NCBI RefSeq assembly: GCF_000192475.1
Contig: NZ_AEYW01000014.1
Location: 1-64,000, forward strand
DNA length: 64,000 bases
Direction of reading: 5' to 3'
From: Ruegeria conchae
Lineage (GTDB): Bacteria > Pseudomonadota > Alphaproteobacteria > Rhodobacterales > Rhodobacteraceae
The stretch's first letter is position 1. Every line of letters begins with the position of its first letter. The position numbers were made by a program, and so were the translations under genes. Shown in pieces: positions 27,167 through 35,631 of this stretch. The notes beneath the pieces are model-generated. The model made no database searches. It worked only from the letters and a program-made list of their open reading frames with translations, and was not told where the DNA came from.

Positions 27167-30100
27167 ATGCCTTTCAGCACTTTTCTTGTCGGCCATGAAT
27201 CCCTTGTCATTCAGTGCGGGGAAATGCTGCTGGAGGCGGGGCACAGCATTCAGGGCGTCGCTACGCGGAATTCCGATGTGGAAGCCTGGGCCAAGACTCA
27301 CTCCTTGCCTCTTCATGCACCTGGCGAAGGATTGTCAGACCGGGTTGAAGGGGTCTCGTTTGATTGGCTGCTGAGCATCGCAAATCTCGATCTGCTACCA
27401 GAAGCGTTGCTGAACAAAGCTGCGAAAGGTGCTGTCAATTTCCACGATGGCCCGCTACCGCGCTATGCAGGGCTTAACGCGCCGGTATGGGCCATTCTGA
27501 ATGGGGAGACACAACACGGGATCACCTGGCACATTATCTCGGGCGGCGTGGATGAGGGCGGGATCGTTGCCCAAAACCTGTTTGATATCAACAACAGCGA
27601 AACTGCCCTGACATTGAACACCAAATGCTACGGTGCCGCCATCGAAAGCTTTGCCGAGGTCATCCGGGCACTGGAAGCGGATCAACCCCCTGCCCCACAG
27701 GATCTGTCGCAGCGCAGCTATTTTGCAAAGAACGACCGCCCTGAGGCGGCGGCCCGGCTGGATTTCGCAAAACCGGCGCATGAATTGGCCGCTTTGGTGC
27801 GCGCATTGGATCACGGAGACTATTGGAACCCTTTGTGTCGCCCGAAGGTCGAGCGCGATGGTCAGCTCTGGCTAGTCGGCGCGGCCAAGGTGAGTGAACA
27901 GCCAACCGATGCTGTGCCCGGCACCATTCTGGCCAGCAGCGCAGAAAGTGTGACCATCGCCACCCGTGAAGGCGCAATTGAGATCAGCGATCTGCGAAAT
28001 GGCATGGGCGCACCTATGCCTACCGATGGTATTTTGAATGGCGGCAGCGCACTGCCTGCATTGACCGCGGAAAAGGCGACCGCGATCAATCAATCAATTG
28101 CTGAAACGCTTGCCTCCGAACCACAATGGCGGGCCCGCCTGGAATCGCTGCAAGAGGTCGACATTCCGCTGATCAATCCGGCGATGCCGTCCGGTGCCCC
28201 CCGATCGCAAGCGCTGCATGCGCCGGATGGGCTTGCAGATGTGACAGTCAAGGCTGCATTAGCGGCCCTGATGGCACGCCTTGGGGATGCATTCACCCTC
28301 GATCTGGCGCTCCGGCTGAACAGCGCATCCCCCTATCTCAACGACTGGGTTCCGGTGCGCTTTGCTGCGGACAAGACATTCTCAGCGGCGCAGGAGGAGT
28401 TTGATCAGACAATTACGCAAGCTCAGGCACTTGGTCCGTTCGCCCATGATCTGCCGGCGCGCCTGCCCGGTGCGGCGGCACTGCAAACACCGGTGATCGG
28501 GCTATCCGATGATGTTTCGGAAGGTCTTGTTCCAGGCACAAGTCTGACGCTGGCCACGTTTGATGGACAGACAGTGCTGTTTGCCGACAGTGGACATGTC
28601 TCCGAAGCCGCGCTGCGCTTGTTCGCGGCACGTATCGAGAATCTGCTGGTGTCGCTGACAGATCCGGCCAAGGCGAGCCTGCCAATTGCCGAGCTTCCCA
28701 TTCTGCCCGATACGGAACGTGCACAGATCCTGCAGGATTGGAACAATACTTCTATCGCCTATGATGAAGTCACCTGCGTTCACCAGCATTTCGAAGCCCA
28801 GGTTAAATGTACTCCCAATGCACCGGCACTGGTATTTAAAAATCTCAGCTTCAGTTATGCCGAACTGAATGCACGGGCCAACCAGGTCGCGCATATTCTG
28901 CGTGAGATGGGGGTTGGTCCGGACACGCTCGTGGGCCTGCATGTCAAACGCTCTCCACTCTTGTTGATCGGGGCGTTGGGTATTCTGAAGGCAGGCGGCG
29001 CCTATGTACCGATGGATCCGGCCTATCCCGCCGATCGAACCGCTCTTTATCTTGAAGACAGCGGCGCGAAGGTATTGTTGACCGAATCCGCCTTGGCACC
29101 CGCGTTGCCGGAACATAACGCACAGCCATTGCTGCTGGATACGGACCCGCGGCTGGGAACGACCGCGACAGACAATATCAGCAGCGGTGTGACCTCGGAC
29201 AACCTCGCCTACCTGATCTACACTTCGGGTTCGACTGGTCGGCCCAAGGGTGTCATGGTCGAACATCGCAACGTGTCGAACTTCTTCACCGGTATGGACG
29301 ATCGCATCAGCCATGATCCGGCCGGGGTTTGGCTGGCGGTGACCAGCCTATCATTCGATATTTCGGTGCTCGAGTTGTTCTGGACCCTCGCACGCGGCTT
29401 CAAGATCGTACTCAGCGATGATGAAAACCGCGCCCTGGTCGCGGGCGACTCGGCCCCTGGGAAATCTATCACCGGCAAAGGGATGGAGTTCAGCCTTTTC
29501 TACTGGGGCAATGACGATGGTGTTGGGCGCGACAAGTACAAATTGCTGCTAGAGGGCGCAAAATTCGGGGATCAGAACGGGTTCTGTGCTGTCTGGACGC
29601 CCGAACGTCATTTCCACGCATTTGGCGGCCCCTACCCCAACCCGTCGGTCACAGGCGCAGCTGTTGCTGCCGTGACCGAAAATATCGGCGTACGTGCTGG
29701 AAGCTGCGTCGCACCGCTACACCACCCGGCACGTATTGCCGAAGAATGGGCGGTCATCGATAACCTGACCAACGGACGCGCGGGGCTTGCCATCGCCTCG
29801 GGCTGGCAGCCAGATGACTTCATTCTGCGACCCGAAAACACGCCTCCCGAGAACAAACCTGCGATGCTTAAGGCGATCAGCACTTTGCGCCAACTTTGGG
29901 CTGGTGAAACAGTGGAATTCCCCACCAAGTCCGGGGATATGCATGGCGTCGTCACGCAGCCTCGCCCGGTGTCAAAGAAATTACCTGTATGGGTCACCAC
30001 CGCCGGAAACCCGGATACATGGCGCGAGGCCGGGGCCATCGGGGCCAACGTCCTGACTCACCTTCTGGGCCAGAGCGTGCAGGAGGTCGCCGACAAGATT

Positions 30101-31783
30101 GGCATCTACCACACCGCCCTAAGTGAAGCGGGCCATGATCCCGACGACCACACGGTCACCCTGATGCTGCATACCTATGTGGGTCAGGACCGCGAAGAGG
30201 TGCGCGAGGTCGCGCGAGAGCCGATGAAGGATTACCTGCGCTCGGCTGCCGGGCTGATCAAGCAATATGCCTGGGCCTTCCCGGCCTTCAAGAAACCGAA
30301 AGGTGTTTCAAACCCATTCCAACTGGATCTGGGCAGCCTGTCTGACGAGGAACTCGAAGGCATACTCGATTTCGCTTTCCTGCGATATTTCGAGGATTCC
30401 GGCCTGTTCGGCACCGTTGAGGACTGTCTGAACCGGGTTGAAGAGCTGAAACGCATCGGCGTGGATGAGATTGCCTGCCTGATCGACTATGGCATTTCGG
30501 TCGATGAGGTGATGGAGGGGCTGAAGCCTCTGGCCGAGGTGCTGCGCCTGTCCAATCAGGATACAGACCTGGCTGAGGATGACTATTCCATCGCCGCCCA
30601 GATCATCCGCCATAAGGTCAGCCATCTGCAATGCACCCCCAGCATGGCGCAGATGATCCTGATGAGCGATGAGGCGCGCTTTGCCCTGTCCAAGATCAAG
30701 CACATGATGATCGGCGGTGAGGCCCTGCCCGGCTCGCTGGTCAAGCAGATCAACAAACTTTCCCCTGCACATATCGAAAACATGTACGGGCCCACAGAGA
30801 CAACGATCTGGTCGACAACCGAGACCGCAACAGCTGCGGATGGCGTGGTCAATGTCGGAACCCCGATTGCAAACACACAGGTCTATGTACTGGACGAAAG
30901 CAACCGTCCCGCCCCCATCGGCGTGGCCGGAGAGCTTTATATCGGAGGCGCAGGCGTGACACGCGGCTATTGGCAGCGCGAAGACCTGACGGCCGACCGC
31001 TTCGTGCCCGATCCATTCTCAGACACCCCCGGGGCGCGGCTCTATCGCACCGGCGATCTGGTGCGCTGGCGGACGGACGGACGGCTCGATTTCCTGGGCC
31101 GCGCGGATCACCAGATCAAACTGCGCGGCTATCGGATCGAGTTGGGCGAGATCGAAAGCCTGCTGGACGCGCAAGCCGGTGTACGGCAGTCGGTTGTCAT
31201 CGCGCGCGAGGATACGCCCAATCTGGTGCAACTCGCGGCTTATATGACCGTCGATCACGCTGTGGATGAAAAGGCATTGCGTCAGGCGCTGGCGATGCAA
31301 CTGCCGGACTACATGGTGCCAACGCATTTTGTGACGCTGGACAGCTTTCCGCTGACACCGAACCGGAAAGTAGATCGCAAGGCCCTGCCTGCACCTGCAG
31401 CACAGAAACCGCGTACCGAATCCACCGTATCTGAGCCGGCCTCGGGCGGTTCTGCCACACAGAAAATTGCGGCGATCTGGTCACGGATTCTGGGTGTTTC
31501 AGACATCAGCGGGCGGGACAATTTCTTCGATCTGGGCGGGCACTCCCTGCTGGCGGTACAGGCACATCGCGAAATCCGCACAGAGTTGAACGTGCCGGGG
31601 CTCAGCATAACGGATATTTTCCGGTGCCCAACTTTGGCGGCCCTTGCCGAAACGGTCGAAAAGAAATCAGGCTCCAAACCTGCCGAAGCAAGCCCGACGC
31701 AGTCGTCGCCAGAAAAAGCCAGCAGCCGTAGCGATGCTATGGCGCGCAGGCGCGAGATGCGGGCGCGCAGACGGTCGGCGTGA
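27167..31783 (+). CDS. NRPS: formyltransferase, partial C, A with inserted LLM, PCP
   Basis: I choose the ATG at 27167, where GGAG is seven bases upstream; ATG 27161 overlapping the previous stop as ATGA is an alternative. The 1538-residue protein starts with a methionyl-tRNA-formyltransferase-like domain (about 1-310) with Asn91, His93 and Asp129 of the family triad. Residues 340-540 look like the C-terminal half of a condensation domain; no HHxxxDG is present. The adenylation domain begins near 560, with YTSGSTGRPKG at about 684 and FDIS at Asp731. A flavin-dependent luciferase-like monooxygenase of the MupA/Atu3671 type (about 770-1125) is inserted before NMYGPTE (1205-1211). The specificity residues, read against GrsA, give D-I-L-Q-M-G-M-I-W, close to the known glycine code. 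The carrier Ser is 1460 in LGGHSL. No thioesterase is present. It should load glycine, oxidise and perhaps formylate it. Confidence 0.92.
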   Translation: MPFSTFLVGHESLVIQCGEMLLEAGHSIQGVATRNSDVEAWAKTHSLPLHAPGEGLSDRVEGVSFDWLLSIANLDLLPEALLNKAAKGAVNFHDGPLPRYAGLNAPVWAILNGETQHGITWHIISGGVDEGGIVAQNLFDINNSETALTLNTKCYGAAIESFAEVIRALEADQPPAPQDLSQRSYFAKNDRPEAAARLDFAKPAHELAALVRALDHGDYWNPLCRPKVERDGQLWLVGAAKVSEQPTDAVPGTILASSAESVTIATREGAIEISDLRNGMGAPMPTDGILNGGSALPALTAEKATAINQSIAETLASEPQWRARLESLQEVDIPLINPAMPSGAPRSQALHAPDGLADVTVKAALAALMARLGDAFTLDLALRLNSASPYLNDWVPVRFAADKTFSAAQEEFDQTITQAQALGPFAHDLPARLPGAAALQTPVIGLSDDVSEGLVPGTSLTLATFDGQTVLFADSGHVSEAALRLFAARIENLLVSLTDPAKASLPIAELPILPDTERAQILQDWNNTSIAYDEVTCVHQHFEAQVKCTPNAPALVFKNLSFSYAELNARANQVAHILREMGVGPDTLVGLHVKRSPLLLIGALGILKAGGAYVPMDPAYPADRTALYLEDSGAKVLLTESALAPALPEHNAQPLLLDTDPRLGTTATDNISSGVTSDNLAYLIYTSGSTGRPKGVMVEHRNVSNFFTGMDDRISHDPAGVWLAVTSLSFDISVLELFWTLARGFKIVLSDDENRALVAGDSAPGKSITGKGMEFSLFYWGNDDGVGRDKYKLLLEGAKFGDQNGFCAVWTPERHFHAFGGPYPNPSVTGAAVAAVTENIGVRAGSCVAPLHHPARIAEEWAVIDNLTNGRAGLAIASGWQPDDFILRPENTPPENKPAMLKAISTLRQLWAGETVEFPTKSGDMHGVVTQPRPVSKKLPVWVTTAGNPDTWREAGAIGANVLTHLLGQSVQEVADKIGIYHTALSEAGHDPDDHTVTLMLHTYVGQDREEVREVAREPMKDYLRSAAGLIKQYAWAFPAFKKPKGVSNPFQLDLGSLSDEELEGILDFAFLRYFEDSGLFGTVEDCLNRVEELKRIGVDEIACLIDYGISVDEVMEGLKPLAEVLRLSNQDTDLAEDDYSIAAQIIRHKVSHLQCTPSMAQMILMSDEARFALSKIKHMMIGGEALPGSLVKQINKLSPAHIENMYGPTETTIWSTTETATAADGVVNVGTPIANTQVYVLDESNRPAPIGVAGELYIGGAGVTRGYWQREDLTADRFVPDPFSDTPGARLYRTGDLVRWRTDGRLDFLGRADHQIKLRGYRIELGEIESLLDAQAGVRQSVVIAREDTPNLVQLAAYMTVDHAVDEKALRQALAMQLPDYMVPTHFVTLDSFPLTPNRKVDRKALPAPAAQKPRTESTVSEPASGGSATQKIAAIWSRILGVSDISGRDNFFDLGGHSLLAVQAHREIRTELNVPGLSITDIFRCPTLAALAETVEKKSGSKPAEASPTQSSPEKASSRSDAMARRREMRARRRSA

Positions 31784-32484
31784 ACAGGTTTACAGCGATA
31801 AAGGCCGAGCTTCGCAAGATGCTCGGCCCGGAGATAGGTATCGGGGTGACCGATCCCAAAGCTTCGGGCGCTGCATTATTGCCCGGGGAAATTCCCGCAA
31901 TGAAACGCGCGGTCGAAACGCGTCGATTGGAGTTCGCCGCCGGACGTAGCGCTGCTCGACAGGCGATGAGAGAACTAAACCTCAGCCCCGTCGCAATCCC
32001 GATGGCTGACGATCGCAGCCCAGTTTGGCCCGACGGCGTAATCGGCTCGATCACCCATTGCAACGATATCTGTATCGCAATCGTTGCACATAAGGGCTCT
32101 GAACACGGTATCGGTATTGATATCGAGCCTGACGGGCTGTTGGACCCCGACCTTGAGGCGGTGATCTGTACACCGTCTGAAAGAGAATGGCTGGATACCC
32201 AGAACACTGAGCGACGTGGACATCTGGCAAAACAGATTTTCTGCGTGAAAGAGAGCATCTACAAAGCGATCCACCCGCTGATTGGACAAATGATCGAATT
32301 CCAGGACGTCGAATTCCTGCGCCCTTTGCAGCCCAACAGCCCCATTGCGCTGACCATTGGTGATCGCACAACCAGGCTGGAGCTCAGACTGATGAGCCAG
32401 ACTCTCGATGATAAATTCTTCAGCTTCGCCGCACTCGACGACATGTCAGCCATGTTTTTGCTCAGCCTAGAGAGCGTGTCTTGA
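31780..32484 (+). CDS. Sfp/EntD-type 4'-phosphopantetheinyl transferase
   Basis: The 234-residue protein attaches the phosphopantetheine arm to carrier domains. The two Mg/CoA motifs are present: GIGIDIEP at about residues 110-117 and FCVKESIYKAIHP at about 151-163 (the WxxKES-type motif). The RR-rich segment and VIGSITHCND near residue 87 also fit the EntD/Sfp family. It starts at a GTG overlapping the NRPS stop as GTGA, so it is translationally coupled and is presumably the activator of the PKS and NRPS carrier serines. The next gene overlaps its stop by four bases. Confidence 0.93.
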   Translation: MNRFTAIKAELRKMLGPEIGIGVTDPKASGAALLPGEIPAMKRAVETRRLEFAAGRSAARQAMRELNLSPVAIPMADDRSPVWPDGVIGSITHCNDICIAIVAHKGSEHGIGIDIEPDGLLDPDLEAVICTPSEREWLDTQNTERRGHLAKQIFCVKESIYKAIHPLIGQMIEFQDVEFLRPLQPNSPIALTIGDRTTRLELRLMSQTLDDKFFSFAALDDMSAMFLLSLESVS

Positions 32485-33419
32485 TCAAGCGATATATTCC
32501 AGGTCGTATCCGGGTGGCCACAGCCGCCATAGCCGGTGTTTTGCGCCTAAACGGCGCAAGACCAATCGATATCGCCACGTTTGATTCGTTATATGACAAT
32601 CCCGGCCCTAAGCCCGCCATTTCGCAGAAGGTTTTCCATCTGGGGCACAGTCTGGTCGGCCCGGATATCCCTGAAATGCTAAAACAACTGGCGGGTAAAA
32701 GGCACGATTACACCAGCCAATTGGGCTGGGGCACACCGCTGCGGGCCCACTGGGATCCAGAAGAAACCATCAACGGGTTCGAGCTGAGAAATGCCCCAGC
32801 TGAATATGAGGATGCTAAACAGGCCCTCTCGTCCGGCGAATACAATACGCTGGTCATGACTGAGATGGTCGAAATCCGGGCCGCCATCAAGTATTATAAC
32901 AGCGCAAAATACCTTCGCAATTGGATCCAACTTGGCCGCCAGTCCAATCCGGACATACGCATCTTTTTTTATGAGACATGGCACAATCTGGACGACAAGG
33001 AAGGCTGGCTGGAGCGGATCGACAAAGATCTTGAGCGCTATTGGTTCAATGGCATTCTTCGGGTTGCTTTGGGTTATGAGGGAACACCGGCCCCGGTCTA
33101 TGTCATCCCTGCCGGGCAAGTCATGGCGCGTTTCGTGCGTGAAGTTGAGCACCGTGGCGGCGTCGGACCTATTGCCGACCGAAACCACCTGTTCACTGAC
33201 ACGATCCACCTGAGTGATTATGGCACCTATCTGGTCGCGTTGACCCATTACGCGGTATTGTATCAAACCTCACCCCTAGGATTGCCACATGTATTGACCA
33301 AAGCCGATGGCACGCCCGCCAAAGACCCATGCCCCGAAGCCGCACGTCTGATGCAGGAGATCGTCTGGGATGTGGTGACTAATTTGCGGTTTACCGGGTT
33401 GGCCAGTCCTGATCCTTGA
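32481..33419 (+). CDS. SGNH-like hydrolase/acyltransferase candidate
   Basis: The 312-residue protein resembles SGNH (GDSL-like) esterases distantly. The candidate nucleophile is Ser57 in VFHLGHSLVG, and Asp240/His243 lie in DTIHLSDYGTYL, matching the DxxH block near the C-terminus. Between them are LVMTEMVE and FFYETWHN motifs. There is no clear signal peptide; residues 10-23 are weakly hydrophobic. It starts at a TTG overlapping the phosphopantetheinyl transferase stop by four bases, so it belongs to the NRPS-PKS operon. SGNH folds include acyltransferases that modify sugars, and I infer a possible role in moving the NRPS-PKS acyl product to a glycan, or in removing it. A secreted relative is encoded at 58816-59763. 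Confidence 0.6.
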   Translation: MIKRYIPGRIRVATAAIAGVLRLNGARPIDIATFDSLYDNPGPKPAISQKVFHLGHSLVGPDIPEMLKQLAGKRHDYTSQLGWGTPLRAHWDPEETINGFELRNAPAEYEDAKQALSSGEYNTLVMTEMVEIRAAIKYYNSAKYLRNWIQLGRQSNPDIRIFFYETWHNLDDKEGWLERIDKDLERYWFNGILRVALGYEGTPAPVYVIPAGQVMARFVREVEHRGGVGPIADRNHLFTDTIHLSDYGTYLVALTHYAVLYQTSPLGLPHVLTKADGTPAKDPCPEAARLMQEIVWDVVTNLRFTGLASPDP

Positions 33420-33553
33420 TCTCGCCCACCCACAGACACGCTGGGCTGATGCCGGGACAAACAACCATCTTGCCGAATTGAAACGCTCAGGACAGAATCA
33501 TCGCCAACGTGATACCTGACACTCAACCCCTTTAACGCCAAGACCTGATATAT

Positions 33554-35044
33554 ATGCCCAATTCACTCGCCTATCTGATGTTGATGGTCTGGCCGATCAT
33601 CATGGTAGTATTGTTCAAGAAACTTCCGGCGCCACGCGCTCTGCTGATCTCGATATTGGGCGGCTATGTTATCTTGCCCCCAAACACATATTTTGATCTG
33701 CCGCTGATACCGACGCTAGACAAGCACACAATCCCCAGTTTGGCTGCATTAGTGTTGTGCCTGACAATGTTGGATCAGAAAATCAGGTTTTTTCCGCAAT
33801 CCCGTCTGGTTTCGATCTTGATGCTGGGGTTCCTGCTCAGCCCGATTGTCAGCGCTTTGGGCAATCTGGAACCGGTTTTTGCCGGACCTGTCGTTCTGCC
33901 GGGGATGACTGCCCGAGATGCGATTTCAGAGTTCCTGAAGCACGTGATTATCATTATCCCATTTGTTCTGGGCTTCAATATTCTCTCAACACCCGACAAT
34001 AAGAGAGAATTCCTAACACTCTACATGGTTATCGGGTTGATATACTCGATTCCGATCTTGCTCGAAGTTCGGCTCAGCCCGCAACTCAACAACTGGGTTT
34101 ATGGGTTTTTTCCCCAACTCTTTTGGCAGCAAGTTCGATTTGGTGGTTTTAGGCCCACCGTGTTTCTTGGCCACGGGTTGTTGGTAGCGTTTTTCGTCCT
34201 GATGTCGTTTCTGGCGACAGCCGCGCTTTTGCGAGGTTCGCTGGGCAATGATCGGTGGCACAAATTTGGCATTCTCGTATATCTGTTCGCCATCCTCATT
34301 CTCTGCAAAACGGTGGGTGCGATTTTATTTGCCGTTCTGTTCGCGCCCATCGTGCTATTTGCCAGTTCCCGTATACAACGCTGGGTAATGCTGATTTGTG
34401 CTGTATTCCTGATAGCTTACCCGATCTTGCGCGCAGAAGATGCAATACCCGTTGAGCGTATTCTCGGCTATGCGGCACAGATTCAGGCTGAACGGGCCCA
34501 ATCTCTGGAATTTCGCTTTGAGAACGAAAGCATGCTGTTGGAGCGCGCCGCCGAAAAACCTCTCACCGGCTGGGCATTCTGGAATCGAAATCGAAACATG
34601 GATCCAGAAACCGGTCGCGTTCTGACTGTTCCAGATGGATATTGGGTCCTAATCATCGGTGTGCTGGGCTGGTTCGGGTATATCTGCATTTTTGGGATGC
34701 TGATCTTCCCACTTCTCCGGCTTTGGGCAAGACGCAAAAAGTGCATCGGCTCACCCGACGAGTATGTTACGAACGGCATTGCGCTCATGCTGAGTATCAA
34801 CCTTGTTGATTTGATCCCCAACGCATCCATCAACAGCATGACTTGGATTATGGCTGGCATGCTGCTAGCCAAGTCCACGGCTGCGGTGCGGGACCGATCT
34901 GATGAGGCCGACGTAACGGTCCCCCAGCCGGATCCACCTCGTGTGGCTCATGTGCGCAAGCCGCGTGGTCAGGCGAAAGCAACCACTTCCGCTCAGCTAA
35001 AGAACCCGCATAACAAACGACGTTCGAGGCAGACCAACACCTAA
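33554..35044 (+). CDS. O-antigen polymerase/ligase-like membrane protein
   Basis: The 496-residue protein is strongly hydrophobic, with about ten or more membrane helices and a large extracytoplasmic loop after residue 300 (RAEDAIPVERILGYAAQIQAE...), ending in a basic polar tail. This pattern fits the Wzy/WaaL O-antigen polymerase or ligase family. The loop has the typical F.nE..ll..A..kP..GWG-like element, here FENESMLLERAAEKPLTGWAFW. It starts 134 bases after the SGNH-like gene, and its stop overlaps the convergent acetyltransferase by four bases. It is the best Wzy candidate for the repeat unit flipped by the Wzx at 45276-46676. A second polytopic candidate lies at 57522. Confidence 0.8.
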   Translation: MPNSLAYLMLMVWPIIMVVLFKKLPAPRALLISILGGYVILPPNTYFDLPLIPTLDKHTIPSLAALVLCLTMLDQKIRFFPQSRLVSILMLGFLLSPIVSALGNLEPVFAGPVVLPGMTARDAISEFLKHVIIIIPFVLGFNILSTPDNKREFLTLYMVIGLIYSIPILLEVRLSPQLNNWVYGFFPQLFWQQVRFGGFRPTVFLGHGLLVAFFVLMSFLATAALLRGSLGNDRWHKFGILVYLFAILILCKTVGAILFAVLFAPIVLFASSRIQRWVMLICAVFLIAYPILRAEDAIPVERILGYAAQIQAERAQSLEFRFENESMLLERAAEKPLTGWAFWNRNRNMDPETGRVLTVPDGYWVLIIGVLGWFGYICIFGMLIFPLLRLWARRKKCIGSPDEYVTNGIALMLSINLVDLIPNASINSMTWIMAGMLLAKSTAAVRDRSDEADVTVPQPDPPRVAHVRKPRGQAKATTSAQLKNPHNKRRSRQTNT

Positions 35045-35568
35045 GTGTTCAGTTTTCTCGCGGGGACGCCAGCGACGGTCGCACCGCTTTCGACATCGCG
35101 GGTGACAACACTATTAGCGCCAACGGTCACGTCATTACCGATCGTGAGCGGGCCCATGATCTTGGCACCTGCTCCGAGATCCACATGTCCCCCGAGAACA
35201 ACCGTTGATACCAGCGTAACCTGTTGGAAGATCATGCAATTCGGTCCGATACGGGCGGTGGGGTGGATGATGATTCCAGTTGGATGCGGCAACCGAAGAC
35301 CGCCTTCGATATGGGTATTCAGATGAATCTCGGATTGTGTGATCACCGACCAGAACCGGTGCACCAGAGCCCAGTACTTGCTGAACGCCCATCCAATTGG
35401 GCCACCCCGCGCCTTGGCCGCCTGATATCGCCTGATCGCGCGCAACAGCTTGTAACCCGGGTCCCAAAATTGCCGCACTTCTTCGCGCGACCAGTCCGGA
35501 ACTGTCGCTGAGACCACCAACGGCTGCTCTGGCTCAACAGTTGACGTTTGCTGGATATTGCCTTGCAT
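35041..35568 (-). CDS. Hexapeptide-repeat acetyltransferase (CysE-like)
   Basis: The 175-residue protein has a helical N-terminal part and a C-terminal left-handed beta-helix of hexapeptide repeats like serine O-acetyltransferases and polysaccharide acetyltransferases. Visible repeats are IHPTARIGPNCMIFQQVTLV and GAGAKIMGPLTIGNDVTVGANSVVTRDV, ending in AGVPARKL. It uses acetyl-CoA. In this locus an O-acetylation of a sugar, rather than cysteine synthesis, is the better guess. The stop overlaps the convergent polymerase gene stop by four bases. The 2OG oxygenase upstream on the same strand is 63 bases away. Confidence 0.8.
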   Translation of the reverse strand: MQGNIQQTSTVEPEQPLVVSATVPDWSREEVRQFWDPGYKLLRAIRRYQAAKARGGPIGWAFSKYWALVHRFWSVITQSEIHLNTHIEGGLRLPHPTGIIIHPTARIGPNCMIFQQVTLVSTVVLGGHVDLGAGAKIMGPLTIGNDVTVGANSVVTRDVESGATVAGVPARKLNT

Positions 35569-35631
35569 GGATCCGATCTTTTCAGCCTGTCACGCGCCCG
35601 AGCCGTTGGCATCGAGCGCGATTGGCGTTGC

